From positions 124,001 to 188,000 of the forward strand of contig JACPNQ010000028.1 in the NCBI GenBank assembly GCA_016185425.1: DNA of 64,000 bases, given 5' to 3'. Numbering within the stretch: position 1 is the first letter of the stretch; the number at the start of each line of letters is the position of its first letter. The position numbers were made by a program, and so were the translations under genes. Below, one piece after another: positions 18,483-28,100 of the stretch. The DNA comes from Acidobacteriota bacterium (GTDB lineage: Bacteria; Acidobacteriota; Terriglobia; Bryobacterales; Bryobacteraceae). Under the pieces are notes generated by a model that was not told where the DNA came from, searched no databases, and saw only the letters and a program-made list of their open reading frames with translations.

Positions 18483-19491
18483 TCAGAGGGATGAAAAAGT
18501 TGGAAGAGGTGGGACCGGCTCCGCGCCCTCGTTCAAGATGTCGACGTATCCGCCATATGCGAAGAGCCGGCGCCGTCGTTTTCCGGTAATCTCTCGCAGG
18601 ATGTCCAACTGCCGCAAGTGCCCAATGGCCACCGCCGCGGTCGGAAAGCTGACTCCCACACGTTTAGTGGTGGCCGTGATCGAGAGTATCGGGGCGTTTG
18701 CGCGTACTGATGAATTCGCAACGCCGAAACCGATACCCGCCCGAGGCCTTGGATTTTCTTCCGATCCGATTCCATTAGAGCGGTAATGCGCCGGGCGGAG
18801 TTTATGGCCTGTTCGGAAGTCTCGGCCACTCCCTCCAAGAAGAATTTCAACCAGCCTTCCCAATCGCCCATTGTTCGAACGCGAGTGAGGTGGTCATAGT
18901 AGACCTGCCTGTGCGTTTTGAAGAACAAGCTGAGATACGAATCGGCTCGCGCAAAGCCGCGCCTGTGCACAGGAGGAATGTGATGAGAAGACGGCCAAGC
19001 CGGCCATTACCGTCCAGAAACGGGTGAATGGTCCCGAACTGCGCGTGAGCGAGGCCTGCCTTTATGAGTAACGGTAATTCCGGTCGGTCCTCATGCAGGA
19101 AGACTTCGAGCTGTCCCATACAGTCCAGGACAGCGCCAGGGGGCGGCGGGACAAAGATGGCGTTTCCGGGCCGCGTGCCGCCGATCCAGTTTTGGCTTCT
19201 TCGAAATTCGCCGGGTTCTTTATCGCTTCCGCGTCCGCGGGAAAGGAGCACGTCGTGAATCTCACAAATGAGCCGAAGGGAGAGCGGGAATCCCTCTCTT
19301 AAGCGGCGAAGTAGGCGAGGCCGTCCAATCTACCGAGTGCTTGATTTGCACGCTCGAGAAGCCCTTGCAGGGAGTCGATCGGCACTGGCGGACGGGGGTG
19401 GAAGCGGCGGAGGAATAAAGACACGAACGGTCTCTCCACCGATTGTGGATATTACGAATATTCCAATCCGCTGATTCTGGGGGACTCTCAT
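18483..19491 (-). pseudogene. decayed Fic-family AMP-transferase-like gene
   Basis: Pieces of one Fic-domain protein lie in order on the minus strand but in different frames. The N-terminus (STIGGETVRVFIPPPLPP) comes first, then IDSLQGLLERANQALGRLDG in another frame ending at a stop near 19300. Next is GEFRRSQNWIGGTRPGNA with the Fic motif HPFLDGNGRLGR, then SLFFKTHRQVYYDHLTRVRT after a frameshift near 18935. Last is a winged-helix tail (GVSFPTAAVAIGHL, LREITGKRRRRLFAY) after another shift. Between YFAA and REGFPLS about 70 family residues are missing, including the region that usually holds the inhibitory motif. Active Fic proteins transfer AMP or related groups to target proteins. This copy is dead as read. 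Confidence 0.88.
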
Positions 19492-19535
19492 GGCGGCACC
19501 CAAAGCTTTAATTAGCTAAGAGCGGCTTGTGGATG

Positions 19536-20105
19536 TTATTTCCGCCCGGCGGCGTCGACGGTGTTTGTCGGATCGGCGCCGGTCCAGGTCTGGTCGGCGG
19601 TGGGGCCGTAGGTGGCGGGGACGGGGCGGCCGAGTTGGCGGAGGTATGTTGCGAGCTGCGTGCGGTGGTGGGCGGTATGGAGAACGCGGCGCCAGAAGAT
19701 CCAGATGCGCTGGCGGCGCGTGTCGAAGAATTGCACTTCTTCAAGCCACCAGGATTTATCGCGAATGGCCAGGATTTCGAGGCGCTTTCGGGCGGCCGCG
19801 GTTAGCCGGTCGATGTAGGGTTTGAGCGTGCCCGGCGCAGGTAGAGCTTCATTGGCGGGCAACTCCTCCATGCCGAGGAATTCGGCGAAGAAGCGGCGCT
19901 CGCTCAGGAGTTGGTGTTTGCAAATGCCTTCCACCGTCATGGATTTGGGATCGGGCTGCCAGGCGAGATCGGAATCGGTGAAGCAGCGCCAGACGGAGGC
20001 TACTTTGTTTTCCTCGCCGGCGTAGGTGTCGACGACGTGCTGGAAGAGCGGATCGGTCGCGCGGGGCACCTGCTCATCGGTGATGTCGGTGCGCGCGTAT
20101 TGCAT
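19536..20105 (-). CDS. DinB/YfiT-family four-helix protein
   Basis: The protein of about 190 residues belongs to the DinB superfamily of metal-binding four-helix bundles. Likely metal ligands are the His in ICKHQLLSERRFF and those in VLHTAHHRTQLATYLRQLG, the classic C-terminal HxxxHxxQ-like motif. Many such proteins are thiol-dependent transferases or have no known role. The ATG at 20105 overlaps the rseP stop by 1 base (TGATG), so translation is coupled to rseP, although no functional link is known. Confidence 0.88.
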   Translation of the reverse strand: MQYARTDITDEQVPRATDPLFQHVVDTYAGEENKVASVWRCFTDSDLAWQPDPKSMTVEGICKHQLLSERRFFAEFLGMEELPANEALPAPGTLKPYIDRLTAAARKRLEILAIRDKSWWLEEVQFFDTRRQRIWIFWRRVLHTAHHRTQLATYLRQLGRPVPATYGPTADQTWTGADPTNTVDAAGRK

Positions 20106-21424
20106 CAACTCGGGAGAAGCTTGGAAATGTCGTTATAGAGCACGAACGCGACGATCATCATCAGGAAGACAAAGCCGAGCTTGAAGATGTTCTCCTTGAG
20201 CTGCAGGCTGAGGTCGCGGCGCATGACCATTTCGATGAGCAGCATCAGGATGGTGCCGCCGTCGAGGATGGGGATAGGAAGCAGGTTGAAGACGGCCAGA
20301 TTGAGAGAGACCGCTGCCATTAAGCCGATGAAGGTCGCGAAGCCTTCGCGGGCGGCTTCGCTCGAAAGGCGGGCGATGCCGATAGGACCCTCGAGCGACT
20401 TCGGAGACATGCGGCGTTCCACCATGCCACGGAGGAGTTGGAGGATGACACCGGCACTCCGCCGGTTTTGATGCACCGATTCGCGCAACGCTTCGCCCAG
20501 CGGCAGCGAAACGAACGTGATGCGCGGGGTGAGCTGCACACCGAGCAGGTAGCGCTTGTTCTTCGGGTCGAGCTCGGTCAGCTTCGGTTCGACGGTTACT
20601 GTGGTCTGTTTGCCTTCGCGGCTGTAGGTGAGCTGAACCGGCTTGCCCGCACCTTCCTTCAGCAGCGAATGGAGTTTGGCAGTGGAGCGGAGCGGGATGC
20701 CGTCGAGGGCGACCAGAACGTCACCGCCCCTGAGTCCGGCCTTCTCTGCGCCCATTCCGGCCGAGAGAGCGCCGACCTGAATCTCATGGCGGTCGTACCA
20801 TCCGGCGTTGCCGACGCCGGTCTGATCATCGATATCTGGTGTGATAGTAGCCAACACCTGCTGCCCGTTCCGGTTGAGGACCATAGGCAGTTCGCGGTTA
20901 GCGGCGCCGACGACAGTCAGCGTCACCTCTTCCCAATTGGGGTTCTGTTTGCCATCAATGGCCGCGATGACGTCGAGCTCCTGCACGCCGGCCTTTTCCG
21001 CGGGCGAGTTCTTCTCGACGAAACCGATCGTCGGAGCCCCATCGGAACCGACCACCTTCGGGTAGCGGTTCATGTAGAGTCCGGCCAGCAGGCCGACGGC
21101 GAGAACGATGTTCATCGCGGGTCCGGCGAAGGCGATGATCATGCGCTGCCAGCGCGGCTTTGCGAGGAATCCACGCGGGTCCTCGGTGCCATCGTCACCC
21201 GGCTGTTCGCCGGTCATCTTGACGTAGCCGCCGAATGGAATGAGAGATACGCGGAAGTCGGTCTCACCGCGGCGGTAACCGAATAGCCTGGGACCGAAGC
21301 CGAAGCTGAACGCTTCCACTTTTACGTCGAACCACCGGGCGGCCCAGTAGTGGCCCAGTTCGTGGATGAGGATCATGATCCCGATCAGGACCAGCATCCA
21401 CCAGATATTATTGATGACTCCCAT
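20105..21424 (-). CDS. rseP: RseP-type site-2 intramembrane metalloprotease
   Basis: This 439-residue protein has the zinc motif HELGH (21-25) inside the first membrane helix and the second active-site motif NLLPIPILDGG (about 380-390) with the metal-binding Asp. Two PDZ-like domains lie between them (GFVEKNSPAEKAGVQELDVI and AGMGAEKAGLRGGDVLVALDG). It cleaves membrane anti-sigma factors or remnant signal peptides within the inner membrane. It follows dxr by 26 bases, a gene order seen in many bacteria. Confidence 0.96.
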   Translation of the reverse strand: MGVINNIWWMLVLIGIMILIHELGHYWAARWFDVKVEAFSFGFGPRLFGYRRGETDFRVSLIPFGGYVKMTGEQPGDDGTEDPRGFLAKPRWQRMIIAFAGPAMNIVLAVGLLAGLYMNRYPKVVGSDGAPTIGFVEKNSPAEKAGVQELDVIAAIDGKQNPNWEEVTLTVVGAANRELPMVLNRNGQQVLATITPDIDDQTGVGNAGWYDRHEIQVGALSAGMGAEKAGLRGGDVLVALDGIPLRSTAKLHSLLKEGAGKPVQLTYSREGKQTTVTVEPKLTELDPKNKRYLLGVQLTPRITFVSLPLGEALRESVHQNRRSAGVILQLLRGMVERRMSPKSLEGPIGIARLSSEAAREGFATFIGLMAAVSLNLAVFNLLPIPILDGGTILMLLIEMVMRRDLSLQLKENIFKLGFVFLMMIVAFVLYNDISKLLPS

Positions 21425-21450
21425 TCCCTCTCACTCCGGCCAGACGCCCG

Positions 21451-22653
21451 TCAGCGAACGGCAGAAACCCTTTCCTGAATCAAATGGCGCGCCGTCCTCT
21501 CCTGAATCAGACGGCGAGCCGTCTGACGGCTCAGCATGTCGATATGCAATACCTCTTCGACGCTGCTGGGCGTCCGATTGGGTACCATTTCCAGTGTCTC
21601 ACCAACCACCTCGGCGATTCCGGGGAACGAGAGGCGTTCGTCAAGGAAAGCCTCCACAGCTATCTCATCGGCCGCATTTAAGATGCAAGTAGCGGCGCCG
21701 CCCGTTTCCTGTGCCCGATAGGCGAGCCGGAGGAGCGGGAACTTGTCGAAGTCGGGAGGCTCAAACTCCCAGGTGCGCGGCGTTTTCCAGTCCATGCGGG
21801 GAACCGGCGCCGGATCGCGGGCGGGATAGGTGAGCGCGTATTGGATGGGCATGCGCATGTCGGTTGCGCAGACCTGGGCGATGACGGAGCCGTCGTTGTA
21901 TTCCACCATCGCGTGAACCGACGATTGCGGATGGACGACCACTTCCACTTCGCGCGGCTGGAAATCGAAGAGCCAGCAGGCTTCGATGACCTCGAAGCCT
22001 TTGTTCATGAGTGTGGCGGAGTCGATGGTGATACGACGCCCCATTTTCCAAGTGGGGTGGTTGAGGGCCTCGGCGACGGTGACGGTTTGGAGTCGTTCTT
22101 TCGGTGTCGTGCGAAACGGACCGCCGCTGGCGGTGAGGATGAGCTTAGCGACGTCTTCGCGGCGTCCGGCGCGGAGGCATTGATGGGCGCCGTTGTGCTC
22201 GCTGTCGACGGGGATCATCTGGGTGCCGTGTTTTTTGACGGCGTCCATGACCAGACCGCCCCCGGCTACGAGAGTTTCCTTGTTCGCGAGGCCGATGGAT
22301 TTGCCGTGGACGATGGCCTGGTACGTAGCTTCGAGACCGGCAACGCCGACGATGGCGGACATAACGAAATCGACTTCGTCCGCGGTTGCGGCGGCGACAC
22401 GGGCTTGAGCACCGTGGCTCAGTTCGGGATTCTGACCGGTTTCCGGAAGACGGGCCGCCAAGCGGTCCTGAATTTGCGAATCGGCGACGACGACGGCCTT
22501 AGGCGCGAACTCCCGAATCTGGTCGAGCAGCAGATTGATGTTCGTGCCGGCAACGAGCGCGTGGACCTGATAGGCGTCACGGTTCTGACGAATGACGTCG
22601 AGCGTGCTGGTCCCAATGGACCCAGTGGAGCCTAAAACAGTCAGCCTTCGCAT
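21451..22653 (-). CDS. dxr: 1-deoxy-D-xylulose 5-phosphate reductoisomerase
   Basis: The enzyme (about 400 residues) converts DXP to 2-C-methyl-D-erythritol 4-phosphate using NADPH, the committed step of the MEP isoprenoid pathway. The NADPH-binding start is RLTVLGSTGSIGTSTLDVI. The metal and substrate site is PVDSEHNGAHQCL, followed by ILTASGGPFR and HPTWKMGRRITIDSATLMNKG. I chose the ATG at 22653, with GGAG 9 bases upstream, over a GTG at 22668. The C-terminus carries a 9-residue duplication (see the repeat at 21470). It leads the dxr-rseP-dinB operon. Confidence 0.97.
   Translation of the reverse strand: MRRLTVLGSTGSIGTSTLDVIRQNRDAYQVHALVAGTNINLLLDQIREFAPKAVVVADSQIQDRLAARLPETGQNPELSHGAQARVAAATADEVDFVMSAIVGVAGLEATYQAIVHGKSIGLANKETLVAGGGLVMDAVKKHGTQMIPVDSEHNGAHQCLRAGRREDVAKLILTASGGPFRTTPKERLQTVTVAEALNHPTWKMGRRITIDSATLMNKGFEVIEACWLFDFQPREVEVVVHPQSSVHAMVEYNDGSVIAQVCATDMRMPIQYALTYPARDPAPVPRMDWKTPRTWEFEPPDFDKFPLLRLAYRAQETGGAATCILNAADEIAVEAFLDERLSFPGIAEVVGETLEMVPNRTPSSVEEVLHIDMLSRQTARRLIQERTARHLIQERVSAVR
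21470..21523 (-). repeat. 27-bp tandem duplication in the 3' end of dxr
   Basis: Units 21470-21496 and 21497-21523 are nearly identical and keep the frame. They encode the consecutive segments TARRLIQER and TARHLIQER just before the stop codon, so the C-terminal tail is lengthened without harming the catalytic core. Confidence 0.8.
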
Positions 22654-22714
22654 GCTCGCCGTCTCCACATCATATCATTACGGCAACTAGCTCCCTAGTC
22701 GTCTGAATAGGGAA

Positions 22715-22788
22715 CCCCGAAGGGCGCCGGGGAGGATGCTTCAGGGGTCTTTATGAGGTTAGTCTCGCTTTGGTGGGAGTTGCCTCCC
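22715..22788 (-). other. two hairpins in the dxr leader
   Basis: If transcription starts near 22795, the leader folds a 5-bp GGGAG/CTCCC hairpin with a GCAA tetraloop (22775-22788) and then a CCCCG/CGGGG hairpin (22715-22732). I do not recognise a riboswitch class. The rest of the 22654-22865 gap has no gene. Confidence 0.35.
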
Positions 22789-22801
22789 CGGCTTAATTCC
22801 A

Positions 22802-22830
22802 ATAGTAATATATGGTTTTTGGAATTGCAA
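22802..22830 (-). promoter_or_regulatory. candidate promoter of the dxr operon
   Basis: On the minus strand TTGCAA (22830-22825) and TACTAT (22807-22802) are separated by exactly 17 bases in a locally AT-rich stretch, unusual for this GC-rich DNA. Each box matches consensus at 4 of 6 positions. The start point would lie near 22795 and give a leader of about 140 bases. Confidence 0.4.
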
Positions 22831-22865
22831 GACTTTTCTGTGAAAAATCAGAGACAGGGAAGGCC

Positions 22866-23771
22866 CTAGGCCTCTTTCTTCTTGACCTCGACACCGGTCA
22901 TTCCCTCTAACACCTTGATAGTAGAGCAGATATCTTCGTCACCGTGTCCCGTAGCGATGGCGGCCTGGAACATCTGATGGGTTAAAGAAGTTAAAGGAAG
23001 GGGGACGCCGACGTCGCGGGCGGAGTCGAGCATAAGGCCGATGTCCTTGTGCATCCATTTCACGGAGAAGTTCGTGGAGAAGTCGCGGCGGAAGACGTAG
23101 GGGGCTTTGAAGGCGATCAGACCCGATTTGGCGGCGGAGTTGTCGAGGATGTCGAGCATGAGCTCAGGGTCAACGCCGGCTTTGGTGGAGAGGACGAGGC
23201 CTTCGTTGAATGCTTGCAATAAGTTAGAGAGGATGAGGTTTTGCGTGAGCTTGGCGTGCATACCGAGGCCGGGGCCGCCGCAATAGTAGAGGCGCTTACC
23301 CATCGGCTCCAGGAGGGGCTTGATTTGTTCGAACACGTCCTTCTTGCCGCCGATCATGAACGTAAGGTTGCCGCTCTCGGCGCCGGGTTTGGAGCCGGTG
23401 CAGGGCGCGTCGAGGTATTCGATGCCTTTGGCCGCGCACCGTTCGGCGGCGGATTTGGAATAGGAACAGGCGACCGTGGAAGCGTCGACGATCACCGTAC
23501 CGGATTTGGCGGCATCCATGAGCCCATTGGGGCCGAAGACGACCCTTTCGGACATGGCGGTATCACCGACGATGAGGACGATGACGTCGGAATCAGCCGC
23601 TACTTCTTTCGGAGTTTCGCATGCCTTGCCCAGGCCCGGAAATTTGGCGGCCAATTCTCCTGCCTTCGCGGCTGTGTGGCTCCAGAGGGCCACGTTGTGG
23701 CCAGCTTCCAACAGATGCCGGGCCATGGGGTATCCCATGATGCCCAAACCCAGAAATCCAAGTTTCGCCAT
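22866..23771 (-). CDS. NAD(P)-dependent beta-hydroxyacid dehydrogenase family protein
   Basis: This 301-residue protein starts with the Rossmann motif GFLGLGIMGYPMARHL. The substrate-binding segment DAPCTGSKPGAESGNLTFMIGG follows, and the catalytic Lys is in AKLTQNLILSN, as in 3-hydroxyisobutyrate dehydrogenase, tartronate semialdehyde reductase and GLYR-type succinic semialdehyde reductases. The exact substrate cannot be read from sequence. The gene follows a small HTH gene by 28 bases on the same strand. A last run of charged residues (EVKKKEA) is ordinary. Confidence 0.92.
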   Translation of the reverse strand: MAKLGFLGLGIMGYPMARHLLEAGHNVALWSHTAAKAGELAAKFPGLGKACETPKEVAADSDVIVLIVGDTAMSERVVFGPNGLMDAAKSGTVIVDASTVACSYSKSAAERCAAKGIEYLDAPCTGSKPGAESGNLTFMIGGKKDVFEQIKPLLEPMGKRLYYCGGPGLGMHAKLTQNLILSNLLQAFNEGLVLSTKAGVDPELMLDILDNSAAKSGLIAFKAPYVFRRDFSTNFSVKWMHKDIGLMLDSARDVGVPLPLTSLTHQMFQAAIATGHGDEDICSTIKVLEGMTGVEVKKKEA

Positions 23772-23799
23772 GACTCCCGTCAGTCTATAACGGGGTAGA

Positions 23800-24018
23800 C
23801 TAACTGTGCACGGGAATTTTGGCGAGCAGCTTCAGCACGAGCAGATCTGAAGCCTGGTAAGTTGTTGCACCAATGTTGTTTACTTCGTCTTCGCTCTGGG
23901 CGATATGCGTCCGCACGAGGTCGCGGAAACGGTCTAGAGAGATCCCCAGCGCTTGAGCCGCCTCGGTCTCTGAGTAGAAAGACTTCGAGCTGCGGGTCGT
24001 AAGGATTGTGGTTAGCAT
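23800..24018 (-). CDS. small MerR/excisionase-like helix-turn-helix protein
   Basis: This is a 72-residue protein. The segment FYSETEAAQALGISLDRFRDLVRTHI is a winged-helix/HTH start of the kind used by excisionase- and MerR-like DNA-binding modules, and YQASDLLVLKLLAK follows as the wing helix. GGGGAT precedes the ATG. It sits upstream of the dehydrogenase on the same strand and faces the reductase gene across a 125-bp gap with a nested inverted repeat, so it may regulate one or both. That is an inference. Confidence 0.65.
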   Translation of the reverse strand: MLTTILTTRSSKSFYSETEAAQALGISLDRFRDLVRTHIAQSEDEVNNIGATTYQASDLLVLKLLAKIPVHS

Positions 24019-24044
24019 AATTTAGATCCCCGGTTGGGGGCACT

Positions 24045-24098
24045 ACTAGCGATTCTAGGGAGAGTGGGCCTCCGGCCCAATTGGTCAGAATCCTTAGT
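24045..24098. promoter_or_regulatory. nested inverted repeat between divergent genes
   Basis: The outer arms ACTA-GATTCT (24045-24056) pair with AGAATC-TAGT (24087-24098) with two-base bulges. Inside is a perfect 6-bp stem with a 3-base loop (24065-24079). The element fills the gap between the HTH gene and the reductase gene. It could be an operator or a structured leader. Confidence 0.45.
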
Positions 24099-24143
24099 TA
24101 CCCTCACGCAATGTACTGACTTGAGATCGCCTTGGGAGGGTAA

Positions 24144-25145
24144 ATGAACGAGCAATGGCTGTTGGCGGCGCGCCCGGTGGGTCTGCCGAAGGAGTCCGAT
24201 TTTACATGGCGGCGGGCGGAACAGGAGGAGCCGGGGGCGGGGCAGTTCCGTGTGAGGAGCATCTACCTGTCGCTCGATCCGGCGATGCGAGGGTGGATGG
24301 CGCGGGACAGCTATCAGCCGGCGGTGGCGATTGGGGCCGTCATGCGAGGCATAGGTGTGGGCGTGGTAGATGCGTCGAACCACACGGACTTTGCGGTGGG
24401 CGCGCTGGTGCAGGGAATGTTGGGTTGGCAGACCTACTGCATATCCGATGGGAAAGGGATGAGCAAGCTCCCTGCGCTGCCCGTACCGCTGGATGCCTGG
24501 CTGGGGTTGTTGGGGCATATCGGATTGACGGCGTATTTCGGCTTGTTGGAGATCGGCCAGCCGAAAGCGGGGGAAACGCTGGTTGTGTCAGCGGCGGCGG
24601 GGGCCGTTGGGTCTGTGGTTGGGCAGATCGGGAAAATTAAGGGCTGCCGGGTTGTCGGAATTGCCGGAAGCGGGGAGAAGTGCCGCTGGATTACGGAAGA
24701 GTTGGGGTTTGACGCGGCGATTAACTACAAGGCCGAGAATCTGCATCAGGCGCTCAAGCGGGAGTGTCCGGGTGGGATCGATATCTATTTTGAGAATGTC
24801 GGCGGGAAGACACTGGAGACCGTGCTGAACCACATGAACAACTTCAGCCGGATTCCGGTGTGCGGGATGATTTCGGGGTACAACCAAACGGAGTTGGAGC
24901 CCGGGCCCGGGAATCTCTTCCAGGTGATTGTGCACCGCGTCAAGATGCAGGGGTTTATCGTGACGGACTTCATGAGCCAGGCTCGGGGAGCGGTGGCGGA
25001 GCTGGCAGGGTGGTACGCGGCAGGGAGCTTGAAGTATAGGGTTGACGTGACGAAGGGACTGGAGAATGCGCCGGCCGCGCTTTTGAAGCTGTTTGACGGG
25101 ACGAATCAGGGGAAGATGCTGGTTCAGGTGAGCGAGGAGAATTGA
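24144..25145 (+). CDS. MDR-superfamily NADPH-dependent enal/quinone reductase (CurA/PTGR-like)
   Basis: This 333-residue zinc-independent medium-chain reductase has the substrate-side segment SIYLSLDPAMRGWM. The nucleotide-binding motif VVSAAAGAVGSVVGQIGKI is followed by GCRVVGIAGSGEKC. YFENVGGKTLETVLNHM and IVTDFMSQ are characteristic of the CurA and prostaglandin-reductase-like group, which reduce alpha,beta-unsaturated carbonyls. GGGAGGGTAA precedes the ATG. It is probably a detoxification enzyme in the cytosol. It ends 12 bases before the DUF1549 gene. Confidence 0.92.
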   Translation: MNEQWLLAARPVGLPKESDFTWRRAEQEEPGAGQFRVRSIYLSLDPAMRGWMARDSYQPAVAIGAVMRGIGVGVVDASNHTDFAVGALVQGMLGWQTYCISDGKGMSKLPALPVPLDAWLGLLGHIGLTAYFGLLEIGQPKAGETLVVSAAAGAVGSVVGQIGKIKGCRVVGIAGSGEKCRWITEELGFDAAINYKAENLHQALKRECPGGIDIYFENVGGKTLETVLNHMNNFSRIPVCGMISGYNQTELEPGPGNLFQVIVHRVKMQGFIVTDFMSQARGAVAELAGWYAAGSLKYRVDVTKGLENAPAALLKLFDGTNQGKMLVQVSEEN

Positions 25146-25157
25146 TAAGATCGGGCC

Positions 25158-28100
25158 ATGCCGTACGTGCTCTTTTTTATCCTCGCCGCGATGCCGCTCG
25201 CGGCGCAGGAGGATGGTCCCGCGTTCTTTGAAACGCGCGTACGGCCTTTGTTAGCGGCGCAGTGCCTGGGTTGTCATTCGGCGACGAGTCAGCCGATTAT
25301 GGGCGGCCTGCGGTTGGATTCGCGGGAGATGGTTCTGAAAGGCGGCGGGCGCGGGCCGGCGATCGTGCCGGGAAAGCCCGCGGAATCGTTGCTGCTGCAA
25401 GCGGTACGACACACGGCTGGTCCGCTAAAGATGCCGCCGGGGCCAAAGATGAAAGACGCCGACGTGGCGGTGTTGACGCAGTGGGTGCAAATGGGCGCGC
25501 CATGGGGTTCGATGACCGCTGCCGCCGCGCCTGCGCAGAAGTATTGGGCGTTTGTGCCGCCTCGGGAACCGATGATGCCGACGGTACGAAACGGCACTTG
25601 GGTACGTTCACCGATTGACAGGTTTATTTTGTCGGCTCTGGAGGCGAAGAAGCTTTCGCCGGCGAAGCCGGCCGACAAACGCACTCTCATTCGCCGGGCT
25701 ACTTACGATCTGACCGGCTTACCGCCGACGACCGAAGAGGTGAAGGCGTTCCTGGAGGATTCTTCGCCGGATGCATTTACGAAGGTAGTCGACCGGTTGC
25801 TGGCATCGCCGCGTTATGGCGAACGCTGGGCGCGCCACTGGATGGATGTGGCGCGGTATGCGGATTCGAATGGGCTGGATGAAAACCTGGTCTACAAGAA
25901 CGCTTTCCGGTACCGGGACTATGTGATCGCGGCGTTCAATAAAGACAAGCCTTTCGACCAGTTCTTGACCGAGCAGATCGCGGGCGATTTGTTGCCCGCT
26001 TCGGACTTGCAGACTTCGATTGAGCATTGGACCGCGACCGGATTCCTGACGCTGGGCGCCAAGATGCTGGCTGAGGACGATCCGGTGAAGATGGAGATGG
26101 ACATCGTCGATGAGCAGCTTGATACGACGGTGCGGGCGTTCCTTGGGTTGACAATCGGCTGTGCGCGCTGCCACGACCACAAGTTCGATCCGATTCCCCA
26201 AGCCGACTACTATTCGATGGCCGGGATCTTTAAGAGCTCCAAGACGATGGAGAACTTCAAGGTCGTTGCGAAGTGGCATGAGTACGTGCTGGCGCCGAAG
26301 GAGGATCGCGACAGATTGGAGGCGCACGAGGCGCGGATTGAGGCGAAGCGGAAAGAGATCGGCAAGATTACGAAGGCGGAGAATGAAGCTTTGATTGCGG
26401 CGGCTTCGAAGCGTGTGGGTGCGTATCTGATGGCGGCGGCGCGCGTGAAGCACGATGAAGAGATGCGGCTGGCTCCGGTGGAATCGGCGCCGGGGGCGAT
26501 TGTGCGCGCGTCGGGGAGCTTCGATGCGGGTAACGTGCCGAAGGCGCTGGAAAAGAAGAAGACCAATGCGCCGAAGGACGGGAAGGGGCCTTACTTCGCG
26601 GAATACCGGATTGAGGTGGCGGAAGCGGGCGACTATCAGGTCGATATTTTGGATGAAGAGAAGGGCGCGGGGACGGCGGACCTTTGGGTGAACGGCGTTT
26701 GGATGAAGCGCGGCGCGGATCCCGTACAGAATCGCGAAGCATCGCCTGAAGCGGGCGGGTGGACGGTGCTTGCCGTCGTGCCGCTGCGAAAGGGTCTCAA
26801 CACGCTCAGGCTGGAACACGCGGCGCGGTTTCCGTATTTCGACAAGCTGCTGGTGGCGAAAAATACGCTGGCGGAGTATCCGCGAACGCTGGTGCAGATT
26901 GCGTCGGATTTCACTGTGAATCCGGGCTTTCTGGAGCAGGTGGTGGATTACTTAAAGCGCTCCGATGGGGCGGTGGCGTCGCCGCTCTATGCGTGGGAAG
27001 TGTATGGGACGGATGCGCCACTGGCTGCATGGACCTCGCCGGCGGCGAAGCTGTTCGCGGATTTCAAGCCGGCGAAAGCGGAAGAGCTGGCGATGAGGTA
27101 TGAGGAGCTGTTCAATGCGTCGACGGCGGAGAATACCGATCCGGGTTTGAAGACGCTACGCGAACTGCTGAAAGAGAAGTTCGGGCCATTCCGCGCGCCG
27201 GGCGATGCGCGGCGCTATTACGCGGCGGCGGTGCGGACGCAGTTGGCCGCATTGGAGAAAGAGGCGAAAGATCTGGAAGCGGCGACGCCCGAGTTTCCGC
27301 GCGCGATGGGCGTGACGGAGGGCGCGAAAATCGACGACCTCCCGATTCATTTGCGCGGAAGTCATTGGACGCTCGGCGATAAGGCGCCGCGGCGATTTCT
27401 GAAAGTCATCGCGGGTGATCGGCAGCCGCCGATCCCGAGCGGGCATAGCGGACGACTGGAGCTGGCGCAGTGGATGACCGCGAAAGATCATCCGTTGACG
27501 TCGCGCGTGATTGCGAACCGGCTGTGGCGCTGGCACTTTGGGCGCGGGATTGTGCCGACAGTGGATAACTTTGGGCGGCTTGGCGAGAAGCCGGTGAATC
27601 AACCGCTGCTGGATTGGCTGGCCGTCGAATTCGTCAGGCAGGGGTGGAGTATGAAGCAGATGCACCGGACGATGATGCTGACGAGCACCTACCAGATGTC
27701 GAGCGAGTTTGACGCGAAGTCGAGCGAGGCCGATCCGGATAACACGCTGCTATGGCGGATGAACCGCCGGCGGCTGGAGGCGGAGGCGATTCGCGATGGG
27801 ATCATGTCCGTTTCTGGCGGCTTGAATGTGCAGGCGACGGGCGGGTCGATTCTTAGTTACAAGGACCGGCAATATGTTGCCAACACGTCGAAGGGCGGCA
27901 ATGTGGACTACGAGCGGAACATCCGGGCTGTTTATATTCCGGTGGTGAGGAGCTCGATGTACGACGTGTTCACGGCCTTCGATTTGCCCGATCCGGCTGT
28001 GTCGAATGGTGACCGGGATTCGACCGTTGTCGCACCGCAGGCGCTGTTCATGATGAACGGAACCGTGATGCTGCGGCACAGTAAACAGATGGCCGAGGGG

